Source: Jiangella aurantiaca (GTDB taxonomy: Bacteria > Actinomycetota > Actinomycetes > Jiangellales > Jiangellaceae). Taken from it: DNA of 64,000 nucleotides. The translations under genes were made by a program, and so were the position numbers. Each line of letters starts with the position of its first letter. Position 1 is the first letter of the stretch. Shown here piece after piece: positions 26,042-35,266 of this stretch. The notes below the pieces were generated by a model. It was not told the origin of the DNA. It saw only the letters and a program-made list of their open reading frames with translations, and ran no database searches. The DNA is taken from the NCBI RefSeq assembly GCF_004349105.1, contig NZ_SMLB01000008.1, positions 1 through 64,000 on the forward strand, read 5' to 3'.

Positions 26042-26977
26042 ATGGTCACGCAGACCCGACAGAGACCGGTGACACGCGCACCCGCGGCGCCCGGCAGGCG
26101 ACAGAGCTTGCGCTCCGCGCAGCGGACATCGGGGTGGATCCTCGTGCTCCCCGCCGTGGCAGCGCTCGTCGTCGTCACCCTCCTCCCGATCGCGTACGGC
26201 TTCTACCTCAGCCTCACCTCGTACAACCCGGTCGAGCGTGGCGGGCCGAGGTTCCACGGCCTGGACGGCTACGTCGCCGTCCTGTCGTCCGGCCAGTTCT
26301 GGCAGGCGGTTCTGGTCACCATCCAGTACGCCGCCGGGACGCTCATCCTCACCGTGCCGGCCGCGCTCGGCTTGGCGTTGCTGGTGAACGGCCGGTTTCC
26401 GGGCGTCGCCCTGTTCCGGTCGATGCTGTTCCTGCCGCGTGTGGTCTCGCTGGTCGCGGTGAGCATGATCTGGCTGTGGCTGTACTCGCGGGACGGGCTG
26501 TTCAACTACGTGCTCGATCTCGTCGGGCTTCCCCCGGTGAGCTTCCTGACCGACGAGGACACCGCGCTGCTTTCGTTGATCCTCATGCGGGCGTGGAAGG
26601 CACTCGGCGGGGGGATGATCATCTTCTTGGCCGGCCTGCAGGCGATCCCGAAGGATCTCCTCGAGGCCGCCGCCGTGGACGGCTGCGGGCGGTGGCGGCA
26701 GTTCCGGCACGTCACCCTGCCGCTCCTGGTGCCCATCACCATCTACGTCGTCGTCGTGGACGTGATCTACCTGGCCCAGTCGTTCTCCGAGATCTACATC
26801 CTGACCTCAGGTGGCCCACTGTCGTCCACGACGGTCGTCAACATGCTCATCTACAAGGAGGCGTTCGAGAACTACCGGCTCGGCCATGCGAGCGCGATGG
26901 CGTTCCTGTTGTTCTGCCTCATCTTCGCCCTCGCCTACCTCAACATCCGCGTGCTCTCCCGAGGAGGCCGCCGATGA
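26042..26977 (+). CDS. Sugar ABC transporter permease 1 (MalF-like)
   Basis: This 311-residue inner-membrane protein has about six transmembrane helices after a basic cytoplasmic tail. The EAA loop that contacts the ATPase is clear: EAAAVDGCGRWRQFRHVTLP. It pairs with the next gene product. No ATP-binding subunit is encoded here, as is usual for actinobacterial sugar importers that share one MsiK-type ATPase. The stop overlaps the next start by 4 nt. Confidence 0.92.
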   Translation: MVTQTRQRPVTRAPAAPGRRQSLRSAQRTSGWILVLPAVAALVVVTLLPIAYGFYLSLTSYNPVERGGPRFHGLDGYVAVLSSGQFWQAVLVTIQYAAGTLILTVPAALGLALLVNGRFPGVALFRSMLFLPRVVSLVAVSMIWLWLYSRDGLFNYVLDLVGLPPVSFLTDEDTALLSLILMRAWKALGGGMIIFLAGLQAIPKDLLEAAAVDGCGRWRQFRHVTLPLLVPITIYVVVVDVIYLAQSFSEIYILTSGGPLSSTTVVNMLIYKEAFENYRLGHASAMAFLLFCLIFALAYLNIRVLSRGGRR

Positions 26978-27888
26978 GTCTCGCAACGGCCGGTCGCGAC
27001 CGGATGGTCGCCGATCGGGCTAGGCCGCATCGCGGCCCCGCCCGCTGGCGGCGTACCGCGCTCACCGGGATGGCGACACTGCTGGTGGTCACGCCGTTCC
27101 TGTGGATGCTGTCGCTGGCGTTCAAGCCGCCGACGGAGGTGTTCACCTATCCGCCCCGGCTGCTTCCGCAGCAGCCGACCCTGGACAACTTCGTGTACGT
27201 CTGGGAGACCACCAACATCCCGGTGGCGCTGACGAACAGCCTGGTGGTGTCGTTCCTCACCGTCCTCGTGAACTGCCTCGTCGCGACGGCGGCGGGGTAC
27301 GCCTTCGCGCGGGTCGACTTCGGCGGATCGAAGCTGCTCTTCATCCTCGTGCTGGGCAGCGCGATGGTACCCGCCGTCGTCCAGCTCATCCCGTTGTTCC
27401 TCGTCACCCGGCACTTCCCACTTGCCGGTGGGAACGACATCCTCGGTCAGGGCGGAACGGGTCTGCTCGACACGCATGCCGGGCTGCTCCTGCCTCTGCT
27501 GGTGCAACCGCTGAACGTCTTCCTGGCGCGCCAGTACTTCCTCGACATGCCGGATGAGCTGGCCGATGCCGCACGCGTCGACGGTGCCGGGGAGCTTCGG
27601 ATCTTCTGGCGCATCTACCTGCCATTGGGCAAACCGATCGTGGCGACCATCGCCGTACTGTCGTTCACCGGCGCGTGGGAGGACTTCCTCTGGCCATTGG
27701 TGGTCGTGTCCTCACCCGACATGCAGACGTTGCCGCTGGCCCTGAGCTCGTTCGCCGCCAGCGGAGTCGTCCAGTACGGCCCGCTGATGGCGAGCACCGT
27801 CATCGCCATCGTGCCGGCCCTGCTGATCTTCCTCGCCGGGCAGCGACACTTCGTGCACGGGCTGGGCTCTGGTGGGGTGAAGGGATGA
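26974..27888 (+). CDS. Sugar ABC transporter permease 2 (MalG-like)
   Basis: This 304-residue protein has six predicted membrane helices and a TYPPRLLPQQPTLDNFVYVW periplasmic-type segment. Its EAA loop, ELADAARVDGAGELRIFWRI, precedes LPLGKP. It forms the heterodimeric pore with the upstream permease. Its ATG overlaps the upstream stop, with AGGAGG ideally placed before it. Its own stop overlaps the DUF4127 start, so the products are made in step. Confidence 0.92.
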   Translation: MSLATAGRDRMVADRARPHRGPARWRRTALTGMATLLVVTPFLWMLSLAFKPPTEVFTYPPRLLPQQPTLDNFVYVWETTNIPVALTNSLVVSFLTVLVNCLVATAAGYAFARVDFGGSKLLFILVLGSAMVPAVVQLIPLFLVTRHFPLAGGNDILGQGGTGLLDTHAGLLLPLLVQPLNVFLARQYFLDMPDELADAARVDGAGELRIFWRIYLPLGKPIVATIAVLSFTGAWEDFLWPLVVVSSPDMQTLPLALSSFAASGVVQYGPLMASTVIAIVPALLIFLAGQRHFVHGLGSGGVKG

Positions 27889-29423
27889 CGCGCAACACGA
27901 CGTTCACCGTCGCCCTGCTTCCCCTCGACGACCGGCCGGTCAACACGAGTCACGTCGCCGCCCTCGTCCGGGCGGGCGGTGCCCGCCTCCTCCTCCCGCC
28001 GGCGGCGTTGCTACCGAGCAAGGGCGTGCCCGGCGACACCGACCGCCTGGCCGGCTGGCTCGTGGACGCCGCGGGTGAGAGCGATGCCCTGGTGGTCAGC
28101 GTCAACCAGCTCGCGTACGGCGGCTACGTCGCCTCGCGGCGTACCACGCACCGGGTGGATCACGCTTTCGCCGCACTCGACATCCTCAGGGGCATCCGAG
28201 CGGACCATCGACAGCTCCCCATCGCCGCGTACGTCACCGTCATGCGAACCAAGGACGCCGATGACGCCGGGGCGGAGCCGGAGTACTGGGCACGGCACGG
28301 ACGGCAGTTCTTCACGCTCTCCGGGGAGCTCTGGCGCGCCGAGCACGGCCAGGAGTCAAGGGTCGAGCAGGCCGTGGCGCCGATCCCCCGCGCACATGTC
28401 ACGGACTTCTTCGCGCGGCGGCTGCGCCAGCACGCTCTCCACCTCGGCTGTCTGGACCTGGTGGTCGACGGCGTCGTGGATCGGATGGCGATCGCCGTGG
28501 AGGACAGCGCCGTCGAAGGGGTGTCGACCAGTGAACGGGAATGGCTGCAGGCATGGGTCCGGCGGCTCGGGCTGGGCGACCGGGTCCGGTGCTACCCGGG
28601 CGCCGACGAGGTGGCGGCAGTCCTCACCACGCGTGCTCTGCTGGAGCATGCCGGTCGGCAACCCAATGTCGCCGTGGTCTGCGCCGACGAGAGTGGCCTC
28701 GACCGCGTGGCCCGGTACGAGGACGTGCCTGTCCGGCAGACGATCGCCGACCAGCTCAGCATGGCGGGCGTGGCGGTGACCGGCGACGTCGCCGCGGCCG
28801 ACCTGGTCCTCGCCGTGCATCCACCGCACCACGACGCGCGGGACTGGTACCGCTGGCCGCTGCCGGACGGTCAGCCGGAAACTGCCGGTGCCGCTCGGCT
28901 CGCGGCACGGGTGCACGAGTTGGTGACGGCCGGCCGCCCGGTGACCGTCGCCGACGTCGCCGACGCGAACGGCGCCGATCCCAGCCTCGTCGCGGCCCTC
29001 CGAAGCCGGGGCGTGCTGGACCGGCTGGCCGGCTACGCGGGATGGAACACGGCCGGCAACACGATCGGCAGCGCGATCGCCCAGGGCAGCATGCGGCTGC
29101 TCACGACCTGCCCCGAGCAACTGGCCGAGCATTCCAGGACCGTGGCCCATCGCTTCCTGGAGGACTGGGGCTACCAGTCGTCCGCGCGCGGGACGGTCCT
29201 TGCCTCCGCCAACGCCGCCGACACGGCCGACCCGCTCCAGGCCGCGATGGTCCCGCTGCAGGCTGCGACCGTCGCCGGACTGCTCGCCGACCGGCTGGCC
29301 GACCTCGGCCCGCTGGCCCGCCGTTTCCGTCTCGTGCCGCACAGCGTGCGCTTCCCATGGGATCGTCCCTTCGAGATCGACTTCGAGTTGAAACAGCGGG
29401 CAGATTGGGTTGATCCTCAGTGA
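27885..29423 (+). CDS. DUF4127 family protein
   Basis: This 512-residue cytoplasmic protein matches the DUF4127 layout: an N-terminal VALLPLDDRPVN, SVNQLAYGGYVASRR, YVTVMRTKDADD, the central CADESGLDRVARYEDVP, and GYAGWNTAGNTIGSAIAQG near the end. The repeated conserved acidic and asparagine residues suggest an enzyme. No reaction has been established that I know of. It is translationally coupled to the permease before it and the LacI gene after it, which ties it to catabolism of the imported sugar. Confidence 0.88.
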   Translation: MTRNTTFTVALLPLDDRPVNTSHVAALVRAGGARLLLPPAALLPSKGVPGDTDRLAGWLVDAAGESDALVVSVNQLAYGGYVASRRTTHRVDHAFAALDILRGIRADHRQLPIAAYVTVMRTKDADDAGAEPEYWARHGRQFFTLSGELWRAEHGQESRVEQAVAPIPRAHVTDFFARRLRQHALHLGCLDLVVDGVVDRMAIAVEDSAVEGVSTSEREWLQAWVRRLGLGDRVRCYPGADEVAAVLTTRALLEHAGRQPNVAVVCADESGLDRVARYEDVPVRQTIADQLSMAGVAVTGDVAAADLVLAVHPPHHDARDWYRWPLPDGQPETAGAARLAARVHELVTAGRPVTVADVADANGADPSLVAALRSRGVLDRLAGYAGWNTAGNTIGSAIAQGSMRLLTTCPEQLAEHSRTVAHRFLEDWGYQSSARGTVLASANAADTADPLQAAMVPLQAATVAGLLADRLADLGPLARRFRLVPHSVRFPWDRPFEIDFELKQRADWVDPQ

Positions 29424-30487
29424 CCGAGCAGTACAGACGGCGGATACGCCAGTCGGACATCGCGAAGCTGGCGGGTGTCTCGCAGACCACCGTCTCCCTG
29501 GTCATCAACGGCAGAGAGTCGGAGACTGTCCGCATCCCGGCCGAGACCAGAGAGCGCGTGCTCGAGGTGGCGCGGATGCTCGGCTACGTCGCCGATCCAG
29601 TGGCGCGCAGTCTTGCCGGCGGGGTGAACCGGCTGATCGGCGTCTACACGTTCGAGTCGATGTTCCCGATGGACCACCACGACTTCTACCACCCGTTCCT
29701 CGTCGGCATCGAGGCACAGGCCGAGACCCGTGGCTACGACCTGGTGCTGTTCACCAGCGCGACGGGTACCGACGGCGGCAGATCCATCTACCGCGACGGC
29801 GTCAACCGGCTCCGGCTCGCCGACGGCTGCGTGCTGCTGGGCAAGGAGACCAACCGAGACGACATCGCCCACCTACGCGACGAGGGATTCAGCTTCACGC
29901 TCGTCGGACGCCGCGATATCCCCGGTGACGACATCAGCTACGTCACAGCCGACTACGCGGCGGCGACCGAGCAGGTGGTGGACCACCTGGTCGAGCTGGG
30001 GCACCGGCGCATCGCCTACCTTCCCGCCGCGGTTCCGAGCGAGCCGGCGGACGACCGCGACCACGGTTTCCACGCCGCTCGCGCCCGCCACGATCTGGAG
30101 GTGGCGGACCTCGTCGGGCCGGTGACCAAGGAGGTCGGGATCTCCACCGGCGAGGTGCGGGCACTGCTCGATGCGGGTGCGTCCGCCTTCCTCGCCCACG
30201 AGTCGGTGGTCGCGCTGCAGGTGATCCAGATCCTCCAGGAGCTTGGGCTGGACGTGCCGGGCGATCGTTCGGTGGCGGCACTCAACGACCCGCCCGACGG
30301 CGTGCCCGGCCCGTCGCTGACCTGCTTTCGCATTCCCCGCCGTGAGCTCGGATCGCTCGCCGTCGATCTGCTGATCAGCCAGATCGAGGCACCGGATGCG
30401 GCCGAACCGCGGACCGTGACCTTGCCGTGCACGTTCGTCGCTGGACAGACCAGCGGCCCACATTCAGAGAACAGGAGTCGTCAGTGA
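29420..30487 (+). CDS. LacI-family transcriptional repressor
   Basis: This 355-residue regulator has an N-terminal helix-turn-helix and hinge (SDIAKLAGVSQTTVSLVING, RVLEVARMLGY) and a periplasmic-binding-protein-like effector domain ending in TFVAGQTSGP. The GTG start overlaps the DUF4127 stop (GTGA). It probably binds the GATAATGCGCATTATC operator set at 24547-24663, represses its own operon and releases when a sugar from this pathway accumulates. Being encoded within its own operon gives negative autoregulation. Confidence 0.92.
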   Translation: MTEQYRRRIRQSDIAKLAGVSQTTVSLVINGRESETVRIPAETRERVLEVARMLGYVADPVARSLAGGVNRLIGVYTFESMFPMDHHDFYHPFLVGIEAQAETRGYDLVLFTSATGTDGGRSIYRDGVNRLRLADGCVLLGKETNRDDIAHLRDEGFSFTLVGRRDIPGDDISYVTADYAAATEQVVDHLVELGHRRIAYLPAAVPSEPADDRDHGFHAARARHDLEVADLVGPVTKEVGISTGEVRALLDAGASAFLAHESVVALQVIQILQELGLDVPGDRSVAALNDPPDGVPGPSLTCFRIPRRELGSLAVDLLISQIEAPDAAEPRTVTLPCTFVAGQTSGPHSENRSRQ

Positions 30488-32094
30488 CGATTGGCCGGGT
30501 GGACGTCTTGGTGGCCGGTGGCGGGCTGGGTGGGGTCGCCGCCGCACTCGCAGCCGCACGCAGCGGCGCGAATGTGCTCCTGCTCGAGGAGACACCGTGG
30601 TTGGGCGGCCAGCTCACCACGCAGCTCGTGCCGCCGGACGAACACCCGTGGATCGAGTCGTTCGGCTGCACGGCGAGCTACCGGAGTCTGCGCGACGGCA
30701 TCCGTGACTACTACCGCCGCTGGTATCCGCTCCGGTCGGCGTCGCGAGACGCCCGCCATCTCAACCCCGGCGCTGGGCGCGTGGGCCCGCTGTGCCACGA
30801 GCCGCGGGTGGCGCTGGCCGTCATCGACGGTCTCCTCGCGCCGTGGCAGGCCTCTGGGACGGTCACGGTGCTGCGCCGGCACATCGTCGTGGGTGCGCAT
30901 ACCAGCGGGGACCACGTCGACGCCGTCGATGTCCGCGACCTGGAGACCGGACGGGAGTTCAGCGTGACCGCCCGCTTCGTGCTCGACGCCACGGAGACCG
31001 GCGACCTGCTGCCGTTGACCGGGACCGAACACGTCATGGGGACGGAGTCGCGGTCCGACACCGGCGAGCCGCACGCCGCCGACGAGGCACGCCCGCTCAA
31101 CCAGCAGGCGGTATCGGTGTGCTTCGCCGTCTCCCACCACGAGGGCGAGGACCACACCATCGACAAGCCGGACGACTACGCCGCCTGGCGCGACCACGCG
31201 CCTCCGTTCTGGCACGGGGCCCAGTTCGGGTGGGTGGCCCCGCACCCGCACACACTGGAGCCACGCCGCTACGCCTTCGCGCCGAACCCCGACGACGAGC
31301 CGGCGGCCATCGTCGCCGACCAGAGCAAGGACCCCGGCTCGGACGAGCTGTGGACGTTCCGGCGCATCCTGGCCAGGAACCACTTCCAGCCGGGCGCCTT
31401 CGGCAGCGACATCACCGCCGTCAACTGGCCGATGATCGACTACCTCGGTGGTCCGATCATCGGCGGCACGCAGGAGCGGAACGCGGCGCACGTGGCCGCG
31501 GCACGCGCCCAGAGCCTGAGCTTCCTGTACTGGCTGCAGGTCGAGGCGCCGCGCCCGGACGGCGGAACGGGATGGCCCGGCCTGAAGCTGCGGCCCGACG
31601 TCGCCGGGACCGCCGACGGCCTGGCGATGAAGCCGTACGTGCGCGAGTCCCGGCGCATCCGGGGACAGTACCGAATCGTCGAGCAGGACCTGGCTGTCGC
31701 GGTCCGCGACGCAGGACCGGTGAGCTACGCCGACAGCGTGGGCGTCGGCTCCTATCGGATCGACCTGCACCCCTCCACCGGAGGCGACAACTACATCGAC
31801 ATCCCCGCGTGGCCGTTCCAGATACCGCTACGGGCGCTGGTGCCTCAGCGGATTCGCAATCTGCTCGCGGCCGGGAAGAGCGTCAGCACCACCCACATCA
31901 CCAACGGCTGCTATCGCCTGCACCCGGTGGAATGGACCGTCGGCGAGGCGGCCGGACTGCTCGCCGCGTTCTGTGTCCACCGACGCCTGGAACCGCACCA
32001 GGTCACGGGCACCCCCGACCTGGTCGCGCAGCTGCAGGACCGGATGCTCGCCGATGGCATGGAACTGGCCTGGCCGGACGTCGGCTACTACTGA
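30484..32094 (+). CDS. FAD-dependent oxidoreductase (FAD_oxidored type)
   Basis: This 536-residue protein starts with a dinucleotide-binding motif (VLVAGGGLGGVAAALAAARS, then LLLEETPWLGGQLT). It has the family's later blocks LDATETGDLLPLTG, MKPYVRESRRIRGQY and GKSVSTTHITNGCYRLHPVE. These are typical of FAD-dependent oxidoreductases found beside sugar importers in actinobacteria, whose substrates are largely unknown. There is no signal peptide, so it acts in the cytoplasm. The GTG start overlaps the LacI stop. Confidence 0.9.
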   Translation: MTIGRVDVLVAGGGLGGVAAALAAARSGANVLLLEETPWLGGQLTTQLVPPDEHPWIESFGCTASYRSLRDGIRDYYRRWYPLRSASRDARHLNPGAGRVGPLCHEPRVALAVIDGLLAPWQASGTVTVLRRHIVVGAHTSGDHVDAVDVRDLETGREFSVTARFVLDATETGDLLPLTGTEHVMGTESRSDTGEPHAADEARPLNQQAVSVCFAVSHHEGEDHTIDKPDDYAAWRDHAPPFWHGAQFGWVAPHPHTLEPRRYAFAPNPDDEPAAIVADQSKDPGSDELWTFRRILARNHFQPGAFGSDITAVNWPMIDYLGGPIIGGTQERNAAHVAAARAQSLSFLYWLQVEAPRPDGGTGWPGLKLRPDVAGTADGLAMKPYVRESRRIRGQYRIVEQDLAVAVRDAGPVSYADSVGVGSYRIDLHPSTGGDNYIDIPAWPFQIPLRALVPQRIRNLLAAGKSVSTTHITNGCYRLHPVEWTVGEAAGLLAAFCVHRRLEPHQVTGTPDLVAQLQDRMLADGMELAWPDVGYY

Positions 32095-32111
32095 CCGCCA
32101 CGCACGCTGAA

Positions 32112-32798
32112 ATGAGACGCCGCATGAAGCTGCCCGAATCGCGTCCAGCGATCTTCATCAGCCTCCCCCGCAACGAACGCCGGCTGGCCGAACAGGCGCG
32201 CCAGGCCGGCGCCGACGGGTTGAAGGTCCACATCAATGTCCGGCACCGTGCTTCCGGGACCACCTTCGGCTCCCTCGCCGACGAGCGGTCGCGGCTCGAG
32301 GAGATTCTCGCCGTCGGGCTGCCGACCGGACTGGTCACCGGTGCCGGCGGCACCGTGTCCGCCGACGAGACCGTGGCCGCGACAGCGATGGGGTTCGACT
32401 ACTTCGACGTGTACGCCGACGACGCCCCACCCGACTATGTGCGTGCATGCGGCGCCGTCACTCCGATGGTCGCCCTGGGGCCGGGCGACGGGAAGGAGCA
32501 GGCGCGCGCTCTGGTGGAGCGGGGCGTCCGCGCCCTGGAACTGTCGACGTTGGAACCGGAGCGCTACCGCAGCCGACTGTCGCTGGCGACGCTGGCGCGA
32601 CTCGAGTCGGTCACGGCAGCCGTGGACGTGCCGGTCGTGGTGCCGAGCCAGCATGCGCTCGTCCCGTCGGACGTGGCGCTACTCGCGGACGCCGGCGCCG
32701 CCGCGGTGCTTCTGGGCGCGGTCGTGGTCGGCGACGATCTCGACGACTTCGCTCGGCGTATCGCTCCCTTCGTCGCCTCGGCGCGCGGCCACGGCTGA
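32112..32798 (+). CDS. Putative TIM-barrel enzyme, last gene of the sugar operon
   Basis: This 228-residue soluble protein has strand-helix alternation suggesting a beta/alpha barrel: AIFISLPRNERRLAEQARQA, DGLKVHINVRHRASG, TGLVTGAGGTVSADE, and PVVVPSQHALVPSDVALLAD followed by AAAVLLGAVVVG. The last part resembles the phosphate-binding end of NanE/TrpC-like barrels. I cannot name the family. The ATG at 32112 or the one at 32124 could be used. It begins 17 nt after the FAD enzyme and completes the operon; a weak GCTGAT/ATCAGC hairpin follows the stop. Confidence 0.7.
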   Translation: MRRRMKLPESRPAIFISLPRNERRLAEQARQAGADGLKVHINVRHRASGTTFGSLADERSRLEEILAVGLPTGLVTGAGGTVSADETVAATAMGFDYFDVYADDAPPDYVRACGAVTPMVALGPGDGKEQARALVERGVRALELSTLEPERYRSRLSLATLARLESVTAAVDVPVVVPSQHALVPSDVALLADAGAAAVLLGAVVVGDDLDDFARRIAPFVASARGHG

Positions 32799-33092
32799 TT
32801 ACCATCAGCGGTCCGCCCAGACCTGGGTGCCGGATCCCCAGGACGTATACCCGGGCCGCGGGATAGCCTCCGCGGCTGCGGCCAGCGTCCTCGAACGCTG
32901 GAAATGAATCATGGTCGTAGGGTGGTTCTTCGACCTCGTTCCGACGATCGGCACGCTGACTGACCTGCTGGTGCCGCGGTGGTGTCCTGGCTCAACACAT
33001 CGGAACGGGGTGTCTCACGACATCGGAATGGGATGTGTCGGATCATCGGCATGGCGTGATCCCTGCCGGGCCCTCGGGTCGGACTCTGGCCG
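32799..33092. other. Intergenic region with IS-end-like short repeats
   Basis: No gene is recognisable. Around 32996-33060, three imperfect repeats of ACATCGGAAYGGG followed by GTGT occur, a pattern common at IS481-type element ends. The IS481-like fragment begins directly afterwards. Confidence 0.5.
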
Positions 33093-33200
33093 GTGTCGAA
33101 GCGCGGACTGGTCATCACCGCCGTCCTCGCAGGATGCTCACAGAGCGAGGTTGCCCGCACCTACGGCGTCTCCCAGGGCTGGATGAGCAGGCTCATGGCT
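33093..33200 (+). pseudogene. IS481-family transposase N-terminal fragment
   Basis: The first 36 or so residues, MSKRGLVITAVLAGCSQSEV and then ARTYGVSQGWMSRLMA, are those of the N-terminal helix-turn-helix of IS481/integrase-core transposases. The frame then runs into unrelated sequence and the tRNA fragment, so no catalytic domain remains. Confidence 0.75.
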
Positions 33201-33251
33201 CCTGGTACCGCGTCACTGAAAGTCCGATCCGCCACGGGCGTGTCTGTGCCG

Positions 33252-33280
33252 GTAGGACGGGTGGGACTCGAACCCACGAC
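33252..33280 (-). repeat. tRNA 3'-end fragment (split DR1, outer part)
   Basis: This stretch matches 28 of 29 bases of the acceptor end and T-arm of the intact CAT tRNA (45957-45985), in the same orientation. Its expected continuation, CCCAGGGATTATGAG, is found at 33762-33776. The miniature element at 33284-33763 therefore split the fragment. Together the two parts resemble the uninterrupted fragment at 35181-35229. Confidence 0.8.
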
Positions 33281-33283
33281 ACA

Positions 33284-33763
33284 GGTGTTGGCCGCCGTTG
33301 TCGATGACGATGGGTCGTCGTTGACGTTGACGACCAGGTGTGGACAATCGGTCCGGTGTCGGATGGGTCGCACACTGCGACGACGACCGGCACGCTTGAT
33401 CATGGAGAAGGTCGCCTTTGGAGTCGCGGGAAGCCCGACCTTCTCCATGATCAACTCGGTGAGGGAGGGTGTGAGCCGGCCATGGGGGGCAGGTCATTCC
33501 AGGCGCTGCCCGCCGGGGCGGCTCGCATCCCTGCCGGCGCCGGTGATGGCCGCGGAGGTGTTGACATGAGCGCCAACAGTTGGCGCTGGTGTCAACACGC
33601 CCGTTGTGATCGGTGCCCGGCCCGGGCCGGCCCAGCGTCGCGGGGGCGGCCGACGCCGTGACGACGGCGATGTCGCCGCGCCGATCACACGACCGCGCCC
33701 GTGACCGCCAGATCCTCGTGATCAGTGACGCCATCATCGGCGTTTTCAATGGCGGCTAACACC
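33284..33763. mobile_element. Miniature inverted-repeat element, copy B
   Basis: This 480-bp element is homologous to the reverse complement of 5642-6079. Its ends are near-perfect inverted repeats: GGTGTTGGCCGCCGTTG on the left and the complement of GGTGTTAGCCGCCATTG on the right. It carries the same two stem-loops: GTTGACATGAGCGCCAAC paired with TTGGCGCTGGTGTCAAC near 33555-33595, and the 59-bp palindrome at 33396-33454. It has no transposase. It is inserted inside a tRNA-derived sequence, which helps to define its ends. Confidence 0.8.
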
Positions 33764-33849
33764 CAGGGATTATGAGAAGTCCCGACTGGGGCCCACCTGG
33801 CCACTACCAGCAACTATGTCATCGGCTCCCGTTGCCTTGGCAGCTCTGA

Positions 33850-35145
33850 GCAACACCATCCACACCATTTCGTGTCACGAACCGTGCCACGGCCCCACTG
33901 GCCCCTGAACTGGGCACATGCGACCGCGAGCGCTGTCTGCAACAGCACGGCGCGGAGGTCGGCCCGTTCCCTTCAGCCTGGCTGTGTACCGTCCTCCAGG
34001 AAGGGCAGGTCAATGTCTCATGGCTCACGCTGCGCCGCAGCGGCAATGGCTGGTCGATCGGCCCGACAGGGCTCGACCTCTATGACGGAGTCGCGGGGAT
34101 TGCTCTGTTCCTTGCGCACTACGGCCGGCTCACCGGCGACCAATTGGCATTGGAACTGGCCGCGCGAGGCGCCAGCAGCGTGCTGAGCGGCCTCGGTGCC
34201 GGCGCCGTCCGTTCGTTAGGCGGGTTCGAGGGTTGGGGCGGAGCTCTCTACGCGCTGTCGAGCATGTCGACCCTGCTCCAGGATCCGAGCATTCTGCAGC
34301 GGCTGGACGACCTGGTGCGGGGCACCGAATTCGATGTCGAGAGCGACGTGGCTTACGACATCATCGGTGGTGCAACTGGTCTCATCGCCGGTTTGCTCGC
34401 TCGGCACGGCATCGAGCCGTCTGACGAGGCTGTGCGTCTGGCAGTGCGATGCGGCGAGCACCTGGTTCGGAGCGCGACGCGCCAGGCGGTGGGTGCAGGC
34501 TGGGTCAACCGCCGGATAGGGACGACACCACTGACCGGGTTCGCGCACGGCGCAGCCGGCGCTTCGTGGGCGCTCTCGCGACTGTCGGCTGTGACGGGCT
34601 TGGAGTCGTTCGGCGCCGCAACGCAGGATGCGCTCGCGTTCGAGCGGTCGGTGTTTGCGCCGACCGCCAGCAACTGGCCCGACCTGCGAGATTCCGCGCG
34701 AGCGAGCGACGGCAAGACGAGGTTCTCGGTGTCGTGGTGCCACGGCGCGCCCGGCGTCGGCATCGCCCGCCTCGGCATGCGGATGAGCGGCGACCTCGAC
34801 CCCGTCCTCGATACGGAGATCCGCGCCGCGGTCGCTGCCACCGTCCGTGCCGGCTTGCACGGCAACCACTCGCTGTGCCACGGCGCGCTCGGGAACGCCG
34901 AGTTCCTCAGGCTCGCGGCGATGCACCTCAGCGACCCCGCACTCGCGCAGCGCTGCGAGGACGCGGCAACAGTTGTCGCGCGCATGGCGCTCGCCGGCCG
35001 GGTGCGAACGGGAGTCTCGCGGGAGGTGGGAGTCCCCGGGCTGATGACCGGTCTAGCGGGCATCGGCCTGGCGCTGCTGCGCCACGCCGAGCCCTTGGCG
35101 GTGCCCTGCGTGCTGACGCTCGAGCCGCCGCGACCGCGGGCGTGA
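33850..35145 (+). pseudogene. Truncated LanM-type lanthipeptide synthetase (cyclase domain only)
   Basis: The open frame of 431 codons encodes the C-terminal LanC-like cyclase part of a class II lanthipeptide synthetase. In order it shows WSIGPTGLDLYDGVAGIALF, GFAHGAAGASWAL, SWCHGAPGVGIARL (zinc Cys/His), SLCHGALGNAEFL (zinc Cys-His) and GLMTGLAGIGLALLRH, ending where LanM proteins usually end. The N-terminal dehydratase domain of some 600 residues is absent. No ATG or GTG with a ribosome-binding site exists upstream of the homology; the first in-frame start of any kind is a TTG at 34144. No precursor peptide or transporter is nearby. It is probably a remnant, though a short cyclase from 34144 cannot be excluded. 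Confidence 0.8.
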
Positions 35146-35180
35146 CCACGTACTCCACCACCGCGTTGACGTCTTTGCTG

Positions 35181-35266
35181 GTAGGGCGGGCGGGACTCGA
35201 ACCCACGACCCAGGGATCATGAGAAGTCCGACGCGAGTCCCTGACGCATCTGCCAGCAACTTTGTC
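35181..35266 (-). repeat. tRNA 3'-end fragment (DR2)
   Basis: Positions 35181-35224 repeat the 3' half of the CAT tRNA from the acceptor end to the anticodon loop (two mismatches against 45957-46000). A shared tail that is not tRNA follows (AGAAGTCC ... CCAGCAACTTTGTC) and resembles the one after 33776 (AGAAGTCC ... CCAGCAACTATGTC). Fragment plus tail has the make-up of an attachment site left by an element that integrated into a tRNA 3' end. Confidence 0.75.

Noticed and set aside
30792-32798. A 668-codon frame running from inside the FAD gene through the barrel gene
   Set aside because: Its first two thirds are an out-of-frame shadow of the FAD oxidoreductase. Only the part from 32112 looks like protein.
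33252-33280. A possible additional tRNA gene
   Set aside because: Only the acceptor end and T-arm are present. There is no D-arm or complete anticodon stem, so it is a fragment.
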